Part shown: in pieces, positions 14,126-23,589 of the stretch | Numbering within the stretch: the stretch's first letter is position 1 | Layout: each line of letters begins with the position of its first letter | Assembly: GCA_017302135.1 (NCBI GenBank) | Contig: JAFLDZ010000012.1 | Location: 1 to 64,000 of the forward strand | Direction: 5' to 3' | Length of the DNA stretch: 64,000 nucleotides | Origin: Lysobacterales bacterium | GTDB lineage: Bacteria > Pseudomonadota > Gammaproteobacteria > Xanthomonadales > Xanthomonadaceae | The notes under the pieces: model-generated | Told to the model about the DNA's origin: nothing | Seen by the model: only the letters and a program-made list of their open reading frames with translations | Database searches by the model: none | Translations under genes and position numbers: made by a program

Positions 14126-14992
14126 ATGCCCGAATTGCCCGAAGTCGAAACCACGCGCCGCGGCCTGGCGCCGCATCTGGAAGGCCGTCGCATCGCCGGT
14201 GTGACGCTGCGCCGGCCGGATCTGCGCTGGCCGATTCCGCGCGAGATCGAAACCCTGCTGCCATCGCAGACCATCCTGTCGATCCGACGGCGCGCGAAAT
14301 ACCTGCTGATGGACACCGACGCCGGCACGGCGATCTGGCATCTGGGCATGTCCGGCAGCATGCGCGTGTTGCCGGCGAGCACGCCGGTGCTGGCGCACGA
14401 TCATGTGGATGTGTTGATCGCATCCGCAACCCCCACCCCAACCCGCCCCCGCTCGCGGGGGAGGGAGCAGGATCCAGGCATGCGCGTGCTGCGCTTCAAC
14501 GATCCGCGACGGTTCGGCTGTCTGCTGTGGCAGCCGCCGGGCGAGACCCACGCGCTGCTGCGCGATCTGGGGCCGGAGCCGCTGTCGGACGACTTCGACG
14601 GCGATCTGCTGTTCGCGCGCAGTCGCGGACGCAAGGCGCCGGTGAAAGCATTCCTGATGGATCAGAAGATCGTGGTCGGCGTGGGCAACATCTATGCGGC
14701 CGAAGCCCTGTTCGCGGCCGGCGTGTCGCCACTGCGCGCGGCTGGCAAGGTCTCGCGCGAACGCTATGCCACGATCGCACAGGAGATCCGCCGCATCCTG
14801 GCCTATGCGATCGAACGCGGCGGCACCACACTGCGCGACTTCATCAGCCCGGACGGCATGCCGGGTTACTTCGAACAGGAACTGTCGGCCTACGGGCGCG
14901 GCGGCGAGCCCTGCCCGCGCTGCGGGCGTCCGCTGAAGCAGGCGATGCTGGCGCAGCGCGCCACGGTCTGGTGCGGGCATTGCCAAACATGA
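14126..14992 (+). CDS. mutM: Formamidopyrimidine-DNA glycosylase (Fpg)
   Basis: A 288-residue bifunctional DNA glycosylase/AP lyase that removes 8-oxoguanine and FapyG. It begins [14 protein letters not shown], in which the mature N-terminal Pro2 and Glu3 are catalytic. It has [34 protein letters not shown] and the C-terminal zinc finger CPRC...CGHC. It is some 17-19 residues longer than usual (about 270). The extra residues lie between HDHVD and [10 protein letters not shown] (about residues 99-116) and are encoded by a REP-like C-rich palindrome inserted in frame (14424-14475). The insert falls in a surface beta-hairpin and probably does not destroy activity (inference). Confidence 0.93.
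   Translation: MPELPEVETTRRGLAPHLEGRRIAGVTLRRPDLRWPIPREIETLLPSQTILSIRRRAKYLLMDTDAGTAIWHLGMSGSMRVLPASTPVLAHDHVDVLIASATPTPTRPRSRGREQDPGMRVLRFNDPRRFGCLLWQPPGETHALLRDLGPEPLSDDFDGDLLFARSRGRKAPVKAFLMDQKIVVGVGNIYAAEALFAAGVSPLRAAGKVSRERYATIAQEIRRILAYAIERGGTTLRDFISPDGMPGYFEQELSAYGRGGEPCPRCGRPLKQAMLAQRATVWCGHCQT
14424..14475 (+). repeat. REP-like palindrome inserted inside mutM
   Basis: CCCCC at 14446-14450 pairs with GGGGG at 14457-14461, flanked by CACCCCAACCCG on one side and AGGGAGCAGG on the other. It is the same C-rich palindrome type as at 11844 and 11971. The reading frame of mutM is maintained and gives a Thr/Pro/Arg-rich peptide ([15 protein letters not shown]) not found in usual Fpg proteins. 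Confidence 0.75.
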
Positions 14993-15040
14993 CAAGCCTG
15001 CTGTGGCCGCAGGCGGTGCCGGCCGCCGCCGGGCCTGAGG

Positions 15041-15046
15041 TATAGT
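15041..15046 (+). promoter_or_regulatory. Possible -10 element of the ECF sigma gene
   Basis: TATAGT lies 34 bp before the ATG at 15080. There is no clear -35 element, as is common in this GC-rich group. An autoregulated ECF promoter is also possible. Confidence 0.3.
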
Positions 15047-15079
15047 CGCCCTCTTACCGATGGGGCACCGGGCCGGTCC

Positions 15080-15661
15080 ATGAGCGAAAGCGAACACGCC
15101 GACATCACCCAATGGCTCGATGCCGCCCGCGACGGCGACCGTGCTGCGCTGGACCGCGTGCTCGGCACGCTCTACCACGAACTGCACGCGATGGCGCGAC
15201 GGCAGCTGGCCGGACAGTACGGGCAGACGCTCGATGCGACCGCGCTGGTGCACGAGGCGTACCTGAAACTCATCGGCCGCCGCGACGTGCAGTTCGACGA
15301 TCGCGCGCATTTCTTCGCCTATGCCGCCTCGGCCATGCGCAGCGTGGTGGTCGACTACGCCCGCCAGCGGCTGGCGCAGAAGCGCGGCGGCGACCTGCAC
15401 CGCGTCACCGAGCTGCCGGACGATGTCGAAGGCGGCCTGCGTCTGGACGAAGACATGCTCGGCCTCGACACCGCACTGACCAAACTCGCCGCCGTCGACA
15501 ACAAACTCGCCCAAGTGGTGGAACTACGCTATTTCGCCGGTCTGTCCGAACAGGAAATCGCCGAACTGCTGAAGCGTTCGGAACGCAGCATCCGTCGCGA
15601 TTGGCAGAAGGCACGCATGTTCCTGCTGGCCTCGCTCGGCGACGAGAACGGCGAGCGCTGA
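15080..15661 (+). CDS. ECF-type RNA polymerase sigma factor (TIGR02999-like)
   Basis: A 193-residue sigma factor with region 2 (DATALVHEAYLKLI ... HFFAYAASAMRSVVVDYARQR) and region 4 (VDNKLAQVVELRYFAGLSEQ, then EIAELL and a recognition helix in SERSIRRDWQKARMFL). This is the architecture of the ECF group that is regularly encoded immediately before a Ser/Thr kinase, as here (12 bp before 15674). Such sigma factors lack a classic anti-sigma and are thought to be controlled by the adjacent kinase. Confidence 0.9.
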   Translation: MSESEHADITQWLDAARDGDRAALDRVLGTLYHELHAMARRQLAGQYGQTLDATALVHEAYLKLIGRRDVQFDDRAHFFAYAASAMRSVVVDYARQRLAQKRGGDLHRVTELPDDVEGGLRLDEDMLGLDTALTKLAAVDNKLAQVVELRYFAGLSEQEIAELLKRSERSIRRDWQKARMFLLASLGDENGER

Positions 15662-15673
15662 CGCGGTCGATCG

Positions 15674-18490
15674 ATGGACGCCGAACGCTGGCAGCGCCTG
15701 TCGCCACTGCTCGACGCGCTGCTCGAACTTGACGGCGACGCGCGCACCGCGCGTCTTGAAGCGCTGCGCGAGGAAGATCCGGCGCTGGCCGCCGAGATCG
15801 AAACCCTGCTGGCGCTGGAAGACGACAACGAGGACTTCCTTTCCGAACCGCTGGTGACGCCGCCGCCGATGGCGAAAGCGGACAGCATGATCGGGCCGTA
15901 CAAGCTCGACCGGCTGCTCGGCGAAGGCGGCATGGGTCAGGTCTGGCTGGCGCGCCGCGCCGATGGCCTGTATCAGCGCCGGGTCGCGCTGAAACTGCTG
16001 CGCCCCGGACTGGCCGACCCCAATCTGCGCCAGCGCTTCACCCGCGAACGCCAGATCCTCGCCCGCCTCGGCCATCCGCATATCGCGCGGCTGCTCGACG
16101 CCGGCATCAGCACCGACAACCAGCCCTATCTCGCGCTGGAATACGTCGAAGGCGAACCGATCACCGACTGGTGCCGCAGCCGCGATCTGGACACCGAAGC
16201 CCGACTCAAGCTGTTCCTGCAGGTCTGCGAAGCGGTCAGCCACGCGCACGCGAACCTGATCGTGCATCGCGACCTGAAACCTTCGAACATCATGGTCACG
16301 CCGCTGGACGAAGTGCGGCTGCTGGATTTCGGGATCGCCAAACTGCTCGACGGCCCGGAACCGGGCCGCGACAACACCCGCACCGAAGTGCGCGCCTTCA
16401 CCCTGCACTACGCCGCGCCCGAACAGATCCGCGGCGAGCCGGTGACCACCATGACCGACGTGTATTCGCTCGGCGTGGTGCTGTACGAACTGCTGGCCGA
16501 AACCAAGCCCTACAAACTGAAGCGACAGACCGACGCGGAGTGGGAAGAGGCGATCCTGATCTCCGACCCGCAGAAGCCATCGGCGACATTGCAGCGCGAG
16601 GCAGACAGCGATCCCTCGCGCACCCCGGCGCTGCGTCGGCGCGCGCGTGAGATCGCCGGCGACCTGGACAACATCGCACTGAAAGCGCTGGCGAAGCGAC
16701 CGGAGCATCGCTATCCGTCGGTCGAAGCGATGGCGCTGGATCTGCATCGTTACCTTGAAGGCAAACCGGTGCTGGCACGGCCGCAGAGCGTGACCTACCG
16801 CACCCGCAAATTCGTGCAGCGGCATCGCTGGGCGCTGGCGACGGCCGTTTTGATTTTCGCGGTGATCACTTCAGCGCTGGTGCTGGTCACCTGGCGCTCG
16901 CGGGAGGCGATGCGCGAAGCCACCCGTGCGCAGGCGCTGCAGAAATTCGTCACCAATCTGTTCGAACAGGCCGGCGGCAGCGGCCAGCAGGGGCCGCTGG
17001 ACGTGCGCAAACTGCTGGACGCAGGCGTGCAGCGCGGCAACCGGGAACTCGCGCGGCAACCGCTGGATCGCGCGGAACTGTTCGGTGTGATCGCGCGGCT
17101 GCGGCTGGGTCTGGGCGACTATCACGAAGCCGAGCGCCTGTTGAAGACCCAGAACGCGATCCTGATCGGTCTGGAGGACCCACCCGACAGCCTGCGCCTG
17201 AGTTCGGCCTCGGATATGGGGCGCACCCTGCGCCTGCTCGGCCGCCCCGCCGAGTGCGTCGCGAATATGCGTCCATTGGAAAACGACGCCCGCAGCCAGC
17301 TGCGCCAGCTGCCGGTACAGGTGGCGGACTTCTATTCGGAACTGGGCCGCTGCCAACGCGCCGAAGGCGAAACGAAAATCGCGCGATTGCTGTTCCAGCG
17401 TTCGCTGGAAGTGCGCCGCAATACCTTGGACGACACTGTCGGCGTGGTGGAAAACCTCGCCGATCTGGCCGATCTGGAACGCGATGCCGGCCACAACGAA
17501 GCCGCGCTGGAGGGTTTCAGCAACGCGCTGGCGCAGCTGCAGACCAGCGCGGGCAACCGCCATCCGCTGGCGATCGGCCTGAAGCAGCGGCTGTGCGATC
17601 TGGAGCGAAACGCCGGGCAGCTGGTCGTCGCCGAGCGCGATTGTCACGATGCGCTGAGTCTCGCCCTCGACCTGCACGGCGAGGATCATCCATCGAGCGT
17701 CAACGCGCGCCGGCAGCTCGCTGCGATCCACGTCGATCTGGGCCGCTTCCGCGAAGCCGGCGACGCCTACCGCAGCAGTCAGAAGTGGCTGATCGAGCAT
17801 CTGGGCAGGAAGCACGAGGATGTCGCGCGCGACGACAACAGTCTGGGCATCGTGGCCTGGGAACTCGGCGACTTCGACACCGCGCTGCGCCATCTCGACC
17901 GCGCACTGGCGGTGCTGCGCAAAGACCCGGGCTCGTGGATCTATCAGGGCGTGCTGTTCAACAAGGGCATGGTGCTGCACGACGCCGGTCGCGATCAGGC
18001 CGCATTGCCGCTGCTGCTGCAGGTCGAAAAACTGCGCATCGCCAGTCTGGGCAAAGATCATGAGCGGATCGGCGACACCGAGCGCATGATCGGTGAAGTG
18101 CTGGCTGCGCTCGGTCAAAACACGGCCGCGCGTCTGCGCCTGGTCAATGCGGTGAGACTCACCCGCGCCGGCGCCGGCTACGGTCCGTCACATCCGCACA
18201 CGCGGCGCGCGGAACTGTCGCTCGCGCTGTTCGATCTGGCGCACGGCGATCCGCCGCCGCCGATCTCCAACCAGCTCGAACAACTCGCGGCATTGCCGAA
18301 ATCCGACCCGGAGCTGCGCAAGATCGCATGGCTGGCATCGACCTCAATCGCCAACCAGCGTTGTCTCGAACCCGGATTCGGCGGCGGCCCGGAAATGCTC
18401 GCCGCGATCGAAGCGGAGATCGACGCGGCGCTGCCCGAAGGCGGCGCTTTCGTCCGCGAATTCGAGCGCGTGCGCAGCCGCTGCCGCTGA
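15674..18490 (+). CDS. Membrane Ser/Thr protein kinase with TPR-like sensor domain
   Basis: A 938-residue protein. The cytoplasmic kinase domain (about 74-370) has GEGGMGQV (83-90), catalytic Lys107 in VALK, HRDLKPSN (198-205) and DFG (218-220), so it looks active. A single transmembrane helix (about 386-404, ALATAVLIFAVITSALVLV) is followed by a roughly 500-residue periplasmic part made of TPR-like helical repeats (e.g. ALRHLDRALAVLRKD, ALPLLLQVEKLR). It lies 12 bp after the ECF sigma gene and 23 bp before a lipoprotein gene. Together they form a probable signalling module in which the kinase controls the sigma factor. Confidence 0.92.
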   Translation: MDAERWQRLSPLLDALLELDGDARTARLEALREEDPALAAEIETLLALEDDNEDFLSEPLVTPPPMAKADSMIGPYKLDRLLGEGGMGQVWLARRADGLYQRRVALKLLRPGLADPNLRQRFTRERQILARLGHPHIARLLDAGISTDNQPYLALEYVEGEPITDWCRSRDLDTEARLKLFLQVCEAVSHAHANLIVHRDLKPSNIMVTPLDEVRLLDFGIAKLLDGPEPGRDNTRTEVRAFTLHYAAPEQIRGEPVTTMTDVYSLGVVLYELLAETKPYKLKRQTDAEWEEAILISDPQKPSATLQREADSDPSRTPALRRRAREIAGDLDNIALKALAKRPEHRYPSVEAMALDLHRYLEGKPVLARPQSVTYRTRKFVQRHRWALATAVLIFAVITSALVLVTWRSREAMREATRAQALQKFVTNLFEQAGGSGQQGPLDVRKLLDAGVQRGNRELARQPLDRAELFGVIARLRLGLGDYHEAERLLKTQNAILIGLEDPPDSLRLSSASDMGRTLRLLGRPAECVANMRPLENDARSQLRQLPVQVADFYSELGRCQRAEGETKIARLLFQRSLEVRRNTLDDTVGVVENLADLADLERDAGHNEAALEGFSNALAQLQTSAGNRHPLAIGLKQRLCDLERNAGQLVVAERDCHDALSLALDLHGEDHPSSVNARRQLAAIHVDLGRFREAGDAYRSSQKWLIEHLGRKHEDVARDDNSLGIVAWELGDFDTALRHLDRALAVLRKDPGSWIYQGVLFNKGMVLHDAGRDQAALPLLLQVEKLRIASLGKDHERIGDTERMIGEVLAALGQNTAARLRLVNAVRLTRAGAGYGPSHPHTRRAELSLALFDLAHGDPPPPISNQLEQLAALPKSDPELRKIAWLASTSIANQRCLEPGFGGGPEMLAAIEAEIDAALPEGGAFVREFERVRSRCR

Positions 18491-18513
18491 CCCGCCCACA
18501 AGAGAACATCCTC

Positions 18514-19008
18514 ATGCAGATCGTATCGCCGCTTCACCGCCTCGCCTGCCTCCTCACCCTGTCGACGCTCGCCAGCAGTTGCACTGGCGCGGAGCCTCGC
18601 GCGACAGACGCACGGAACGATGGGCCGATAGATTCGATGACCGGCTCGATTGAAGGCCGCATCGCACATCCGGCGCATGTCGTTCCGCCGATGCGGATCT
18701 GCGCGATCGGCAGCGGCCAGTCGGCGAAGTCCATCTGCGTGCGCACCGGCCGCAATCAGGCCAGCTATCGTATCGATGGCGTGGTCCCGGGCGATTACAT
18801 CGTCATCGCTGCGACCGTGACCGGTGCGGGCGGCGACGGCGCCTACCGCATCGGCGGTCACGTGCAGCAGGTGCAGTGCATCCGCGCGCCATGCCCGGAG
18901 ATGCCGGTCCCGCTGGGCCTGTCGCCCGGCGCGCACCTGACCGGCATCGACATCAACGGCTTCTACGACCGGCGCGACGATTTTCCGGCGCTGCCCGCCG
19001 ACGACTGA
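18514..19008 (+). CDS. Small putative lipoprotein
   Basis: A 164-residue protein from ATG 18514 with a signal sequence and a lipobox-like LASSC (Cys at about residue 23). The mature part looks like a carboxypeptidase-regulatory/transthyretin-like beta sandwich (GSIEGRIAHPAHVVPP ... YRIDGVVPGDYIVIAATVTG ... GIDINGFYD), a fold common in exported proteins of this group. It is the third gene of the sigma/kinase module and may be a target or ligand-binding partner of the kinase (inference). Confidence 0.75.
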   Translation: MQIVSPLHRLACLLTLSTLASSCTGAEPRATDARNDGPIDSMTGSIEGRIAHPAHVVPPMRICAIGSGQSAKSICVRTGRNQASYRIDGVVPGDYIVIAATVTGAGGDGAYRIGGHVQQVQCIRAPCPEMPVPLGLSPGAHLTGIDINGFYDRRDDFPALPADD

Positions 19009-19010
19009 GC

Positions 19011-19634
19011 TCAGGTCAACGGCAACGGCTGCTGCAGCGGGTCGATGCGGCCTTCGCCGCGCATGACTTTCTTGTATTCGGCGCGACTGACCGACACGTA
19101 GCGGTCATTGCCGCCGATCTCCACCTGTGGCCCGTCCTGCAGCGCGTGACCCTGTTCGTCCACGCGCACGGTCATCGTCGCCTTCTTGCCGCTGTGGCAG
19201 ATGGTCTTGATCTCGGTGAGTTCGTCGGCCCACGCCAGCAGGTACTGGCTGCCCTCGAACAACTCGCCGCGGAAATCGGTGCGCAGCCCGTAACACAGCA
19301 CCGGGATGCGCAGCCGGTCGACGATCTCGCTCAGCTGCCAGACCTGGGGCCGGGTGAGGAACTGCGACTCATCGACCAGTACGCAGTCGAGCTTGCCGTG
19401 CTTGGCGATGTCGGCACGGACCCAGACGTCGAGATCGTCGTCGCGCTCGAAGGCCTGGCCTTCGGCGCTGAGCCCGATCCGCGAAGCGACCGTGCCGGAA
19501 CCGCCCCGGAAGTCGAGCTTGGGCGTGAAAATCAGCACCCGCATGCCGCGCTCGCGGTAGTTGTGCGCCGACTGCAGCAGGGTCGTGGTCTTGCCGGCGT
19601 TCATCGCCGAATAATAGAAATAGAGCTTGGCCAT
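19011..19634 (-). CDS. tdk: Thymidine kinase
   Basis: A 207-residue type II thymidine kinase phosphorylating thymidine/deoxyuridine for nucleotide salvage. [20 protein letters not shown] carries the Walker A loop, VLVDESQFL the Walker B/catalytic region, and [20 protein letters not shown] the lasso/substrate region. From memory of the E. coli enzyme (TICFCGRKAS ... SVCRKHY), the zinc-site residues here are mostly replaced ([10 protein letters not shown] ... SVSRAEY), leaving one of four. This may be a lineage feature. The ATG at 19634 is preferred over upstream starts. It is convergent with the lipoprotein gene, ends 2 bp apart. Confidence 0.93.
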   Translation of the reverse strand: MAKLYFYYSAMNAGKTTTLLQSAHNYRERGMRVLIFTPKLDFRGGSGTVASRIGLSAEGQAFERDDDLDVWVRADIAKHGKLDCVLVDESQFLTRPQVWQLSEIVDRLRIPVLCYGLRTDFRGELFEGSQYLLAWADELTEIKTICHSGKKATMTVRVDEQGHALQDGPQVEIGGNDRYVSVSRAEYKKVMRGEGRIDPLQQPLPLT

Positions 19635-19744
19635 GGCCCGCAGTTTAATGGGCGGACGCCACAAATGCGTCCCCCCGGCCCGTTCACTTCAGGGCCGCTC
19701 ACTTGCGGCCCACTCACTTCCGGCACGGACACTTGCCCGCGCAG

Positions 19745-20548
19745 TTACGGCTTCGACGCTTCCGGCTTCGACGCGCCCTCATCCACATGTTCGATCTCGC
19801 CCACCTTCACCATTCCGTTCTTCCAGACCATGTCTTCGAACGCCCAGTACTTCTTCGGATCGGTCCGCGACGCGTCGTACATGGTTTTCAGGTTGACGCC
19901 GCCGACCGAACCGAACAGTTGATTACCCGGGCCGATGCTGGAAATGATCAGGCCGGCATCGAAGCCGGTCCGCGAACCGGTCATCTGCCGCTTGCCCTGC
20001 GCGATCGCGCGCTCGACGCGCGGCTTGGCGACGGCATCGGCGTACTCGTCGAAGAAAGCGCCGCCGCGCGTCGGCACGTCGGCCTGCTGCTGCTGCGTGA
20101 GTTCGGCCCACATCTTCTCGCGGATCGCGAGGAACTGCGGATAACCGCGTTCGGCGGCGAGATCCGCCCAGATATAAGCCTCGACGCGATCGGTGGCGAC
20201 GCCGACGCCATGCCAATACAGCATGCTCAAACGATGCTGCGAGTACTTGTCGGCGTGACGCGCGGCGATCCGGAAATGGCGCGCGGCATCGCCCCAGTCG
20301 CCCGAGGCCGCCGCCTTGTTGGCGTAGATCCGATGCAACTCGTTGGGATGGTTGACCGCCATCTTCACCAGCGCATCGAAATCCTGCTTCGTCATCGCAT
20401 CGGTATCGACCGTCGCCGCCTGCTCGGCAATGCTGCCTTGGGACGCGGGTTCGGCGGCAGGCGCGGCGCAGGCCGCGATCGGCACCAGCATCGCGCAGCT
20501 CATGGCGAGCAGACGCGGCGTGGCTCGTATCGACGTGAGTCGTGTCAT
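19745..20548 (-). CDS. Secreted SEL1/TPR-like protein (paralog A)
   Basis: A 267-residue protein from ATG 20548 with a strong ribosome-binding site (AAGGAGAT, 4 bp before the ATG) and a signal peptide (MTRLTSIRATPRLLAMSCAM..., cleavage near ACA). The central part has SEL1/TPR-like helices (WGDAARHFRIAARHADKYSQ, WHGVGVATDRVEAYIWADLA). It shares the segment QMTGSRTGF and the KKYWA block with the neighbouring gene 20652-21473, so the two arose by duplication. Probably periplasmic; function unknown. Confidence 0.75.
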   Translation of the reverse strand: MTRLTSIRATPRLLAMSCAMLVPIAACAAPAAEPASQGSIAEQAATVDTDAMTKQDFDALVKMAVNHPNELHRIYANKAAASGDWGDAARHFRIAARHADKYSQHRLSMLYWHGVGVATDRVEAYIWADLAAERGYPQFLAIREKMWAELTQQQQADVPTRGGAFFDEYADAVAKPRVERAIAQGKRQMTGSRTGFDAGLIISSIGPGNQLFGSVGGVNLKTMYDASRTDPKKYWAFEDMVWKNGMVKVGEIEHVDEGASKPEASKP

Positions 20549-20651
20549 GGCGATCTCCTTCAGCGTGGGGTGTCTGGAACGACGTTGGCAATGCAGCGGA
20601 TGTGACCGGCGACGCGGCGGCATCGCGAAGATATCGCGCGCTTTCCGGTCT

Positions 20652-21473
20652 TCAATGTCCGGGCGGCGTTGGCGATGCGGAACCGGGTGCCGGCGTTCCG
20701 GCAGCGGGCGCTTCGGGCACAGGCGCATCGACCTCGGGTGCGGTCGCGGGAATCCTCGAATCCTGCGCGTTCGCCGGACGCGGCCGCACGTCTTCGAGTT
20801 CGCCGACGTCGACCTTGCCGATTCGCGGCTTCATCCACAGCTTGTCCTGCCACGCCCAGTATTTTTTCGCGTTCCAATAGCGCTCGTCGTAAAATTTCGA
20901 GCCTTCGACCATTTGCGAACCCGACGGCCCGGGAATCTCGATCTGCACGCCGCGATTGAAGCCGGTGCGGCTGCCGGTCATCTGGCTCTTGCCGATCCGC
21001 AGCTGGTGTTCGTAGCGGGGTTTGGCGGCCGTATCGCCGAAACGCGCGTACACGGCCTGTCCTTCCTCGACCGCGCGGGCGCGTTCGGCATCGTTCAACG
21101 CATGCCAGTACTTCTCGCGCAGACCCAGAAAGCCGCGATAGCCGCGCTCGGCCGCCAGGTCCATCCAGACATAGGCCTGAACCGGATCGCGCGGCGTGCC
21201 CTGACCGTTCCAGTACATCTCGGCGACCATCCCCTGCGACGGCTTGTCGGCGAAAAAGCTGGCGCGCCGGAAAAAGCGCAGCGCATCGTCGAAGCGACCC
21301 TGTTTGAAGGCTTCCAGACCGAGCATGCGGTACTTCAGGTCCTGATGGTGGTCGAGAAAGCCGGCGGTGATCAGCAGAGGATTGTCCTGCGGATCCGGCG
21401 GCGGTTTGTCGGCAGCGGACGCCACGGGCACGACAGACAGCATTGCGATGCACAGGACGAGGGAACGCATCAT
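20652..21473 (-). CDS. Secreted SEL1/TPR-like protein (paralog B)
   Basis: A 273-residue protein with signal peptide MMRSLVLCIAMLSVVPVASA. It matches its neighbour 19745-20548 in the SEL1-like block (AYVWMDLAAERGYRGFLGLR) and in QMTGSRTGFNRGVQIEI and KKYWAWQDKLW. It ends in a Pro/Ala-rich tail (about 235-273). The gap between the two genes is about 100 bp, so they may be co-transcribed or have separate promoters. Function unknown. Confidence 0.75.
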   Translation of the reverse strand: MMRSLVLCIAMLSVVPVASAADKPPPDPQDNPLLITAGFLDHHQDLKYRMLGLEAFKQGRFDDALRFFRRASFFADKPSQGMVAEMYWNGQGTPRDPVQAYVWMDLAAERGYRGFLGLREKYWHALNDAERARAVEEGQAVYARFGDTAAKPRYEHQLRIGKSQMTGSRTGFNRGVQIEIPGPSGSQMVEGSKFYDERYWNAKKYWAWQDKLWMKPRIGKVDVGELEDVRPRPANAQDSRIPATAPEVDAPVPEAPAAGTPAPGSASPTPPGH

Positions 21474-21595
21474 GAATCCTCGGGGCGGCGGTGATATTTC
21501 CGTATTGGACGCACACGGTAGCCGAATCGTCGCGCCCGCACAGGTAAACTGATGTCCTATACGACTTCAGTCATGCCGACTTCCTTCACTACGTC

Positions 21596-23575
21596 ATGCA
21601 CGGCCTCAATCCTCCCCAACGCGAAGCGGTCCTCCATGCCGAGGGCCCGCTGCTGGTGCTCGCTGGCGCCGGCAGCGGCAAGACCCGTGTCATCGTCGAG
21701 AAGATCGCGCACCTGATCCAGTCGAAGCATTACCCGGCCAAACGCATCGCCGCGATCACCTTCACCAACAAGTCGGCGAAGGAAATGCGCGAGCGCGTCG
21801 CGCGCCGGATCAAGGGCGATGCCGCCGAAGGCCTGACCATCTGCACCTTCCACGCGCTGGGCCTGAAGATCCTGCAGATCGAGCATGCGAAGGTCGGGCT
21901 GAAGCGCGGCTTCTCGGTGTTCGACAGCGACGATTCGCTGGGCCAGATGAAGGATCTGATGCCGGGTGCGAAAGGCGATGCGATCCAGGCGATGCAGGGC
22001 CTGATCTCGCGCGCCAAGAACGCCGGGCTGTCGCCGGAGGAAGCATTGGCCGCCGCGCAAACCCCGCGCGAACGCGAAGCGGCGGCGCTGTACGCGAAAT
22101 ACCAGAAGCGCCTGAACACCTTCAATGCGGTCGATTTCGACGATCTCATCCGGCTGCCGGTGCAACTGCTGGAAAGCGACGCCGATTGCACCCTGGGCTG
22201 GCGCGAGCGCATCGGCTATCTGCTGGTGGACGAGTGCCAGGACACCAACGACGCGCAGTATCGACTGCTGAAGTCGCTGTCCGGCGAGAAAGGCCATTTC
22301 ACCGTCGTCGGCGACGACGACCAGAGCATCTACGCGTGGCGCGGCGCGAACCCCGAGAACCTGTCGCAGTTGGGCAAGGATTATCCGCAGCTGCGCGTCG
22401 TCAAACTGGAGCAGAACTACCGCTGCAGCAACCGCGTGCTGCGCGCAGCGAACGCGCTGATCGCGAACAACCCGCACGAGCATCCGAAAAAGCTCTGGAG
22501 CGATCAGGCCGACGGCGAACGCATCCGCATTCTCGAATGCCGCGACGGCGAGCACGAAGCCGAGCGCATCGCCGCCGAGATCCAGTTTTTGCACAACTCG
22601 AAGCAGGCCGAATGGCAGGAGTTCTGCATCCTGTTCCGCGGCAACCACCAGTCGCGTCCGCTGGAAAAAGCGATGCAACTGCTGCGTATTCCGTATCACC
22701 TCAGCGGCGGCACCGCGTTTCTCGATCGCGGCGAAGTGAAGGACGCGCTGGCATGGCTGCGGCTGATCGCGAACCCGGAAGACGACGCCGCGTTCCTGCG
22801 CGCGGTGCAGGCGCCGAAGCGCGAAGTCGGCGCGACCACGCTGGCAAATCTCGCCGAGCTTGCGCAGAAGGCAGGCCTGCCGATGTCGCGGGCCGCGGAA
22901 TCCATCGGTCTGCTCAAGCAACTGCAGCCGCGCGCGGCGAATGCACTGAGCGGTTTCGTCGACATCCTGCGCGGCCTGCGCAGCGACGCGCGCACACTGA
23001 CCCCGGCCGAACTGGTGCGCAAGCTCAACGAGCGCTCCGGCCTGCTCGCCGCGCTGCGCGCGCAGTGCAAGAACGAGCAGATGTTCGCGATCCGTCGCGG
23101 CAACCTCGACGAACTCGGCGACTGGTTCGACAGCGCGCGCGGCGGCGCCGGCCCGGGCGAGCTGGCCGCATCGCTGGCCCTGCTGAGTCACGCCGACAAG
23201 AGCGACGCCGGCAATCAGGTGCGGCTGATGAGTCTGCACGGCGCGAAAGGCCTGGAATTCCGCTACGTCTTCATCATCGGCCTGGAGGACGGCACCCTGC
23301 CGCACGAAGCCAGTCTCGAAGAAGGCCGCCTCGACGAAGAGCGCCGGCTGCTGTACGTCGGCATCACCCGCGCGAAGGAACAACTGTGGCTGTCGCATTC
23401 GCGGGAAGCGCAGCGCTGGGGCAGCAAACTGCGGCTGTCGCCGAGCCGCTTTCTCGATGAATTACCGGACGCGGAAATCCAGCGCGACGGCGCCGATCCG
23501 GTCGCCGACGCCACACGCAAGCAGGAGCGCGCCAGCGCCGGATTCGCGGCGATCAAAGCGATGCTGGAAGGCTGA
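21596..23575 (+). CDS. rep: ATP-dependent DNA helicase Rep
   Basis: A 659-residue superfamily 1A 3'-5' helicase that helps replication forks pass obstacles. It shows Walker A AGAGSGKTR (about 23-31), FTNKSAKEMRERV (motif Ia), LLVDECQDTN (motif II, Walker B), GDDDQSIYAWRGA (motif III), QNYRCSNRVLRAANALI (IV) and VRLMSLHGAKGLEFRYVFIIG (V) with YVGITRAKEQL (VI). Length and order fit Rep better than UvrD (about 720). It reads divergently from paralog B and is followed by a permease gene after 14 bp. Confidence 0.93.
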   Translation: MHGLNPPQREAVLHAEGPLLVLAGAGSGKTRVIVEKIAHLIQSKHYPAKRIAAITFTNKSAKEMRERVARRIKGDAAEGLTICTFHALGLKILQIEHAKVGLKRGFSVFDSDDSLGQMKDLMPGAKGDAIQAMQGLISRAKNAGLSPEEALAAAQTPREREAAALYAKYQKRLNTFNAVDFDDLIRLPVQLLESDADCTLGWRERIGYLLVDECQDTNDAQYRLLKSLSGEKGHFTVVGDDDQSIYAWRGANPENLSQLGKDYPQLRVVKLEQNYRCSNRVLRAANALIANNPHEHPKKLWSDQADGERIRILECRDGEHEAERIAAEIQFLHNSKQAEWQEFCILFRGNHQSRPLEKAMQLLRIPYHLSGGTAFLDRGEVKDALAWLRLIANPEDDAAFLRAVQAPKREVGATTLANLAELAQKAGLPMSRAAESIGLLKQLQPRAANALSGFVDILRGLRSDARTLTPAELVRKLNERSGLLAALRAQCKNEQMFAIRRGNLDELGDWFDSARGGAGPGELAASLALLSHADKSDAGNQVRLMSLHGAKGLEFRYVFIIGLEDGTLPHEASLEEGRLDEERRLLYVGITRAKEQLWLSHSREAQRWGSKLRLSPSRFLDELPDAEIQRDGADPVADATRKQERASAGFAAIKAMLEG

Positions 23576-23589
23576 GCGCGGATCACGCC

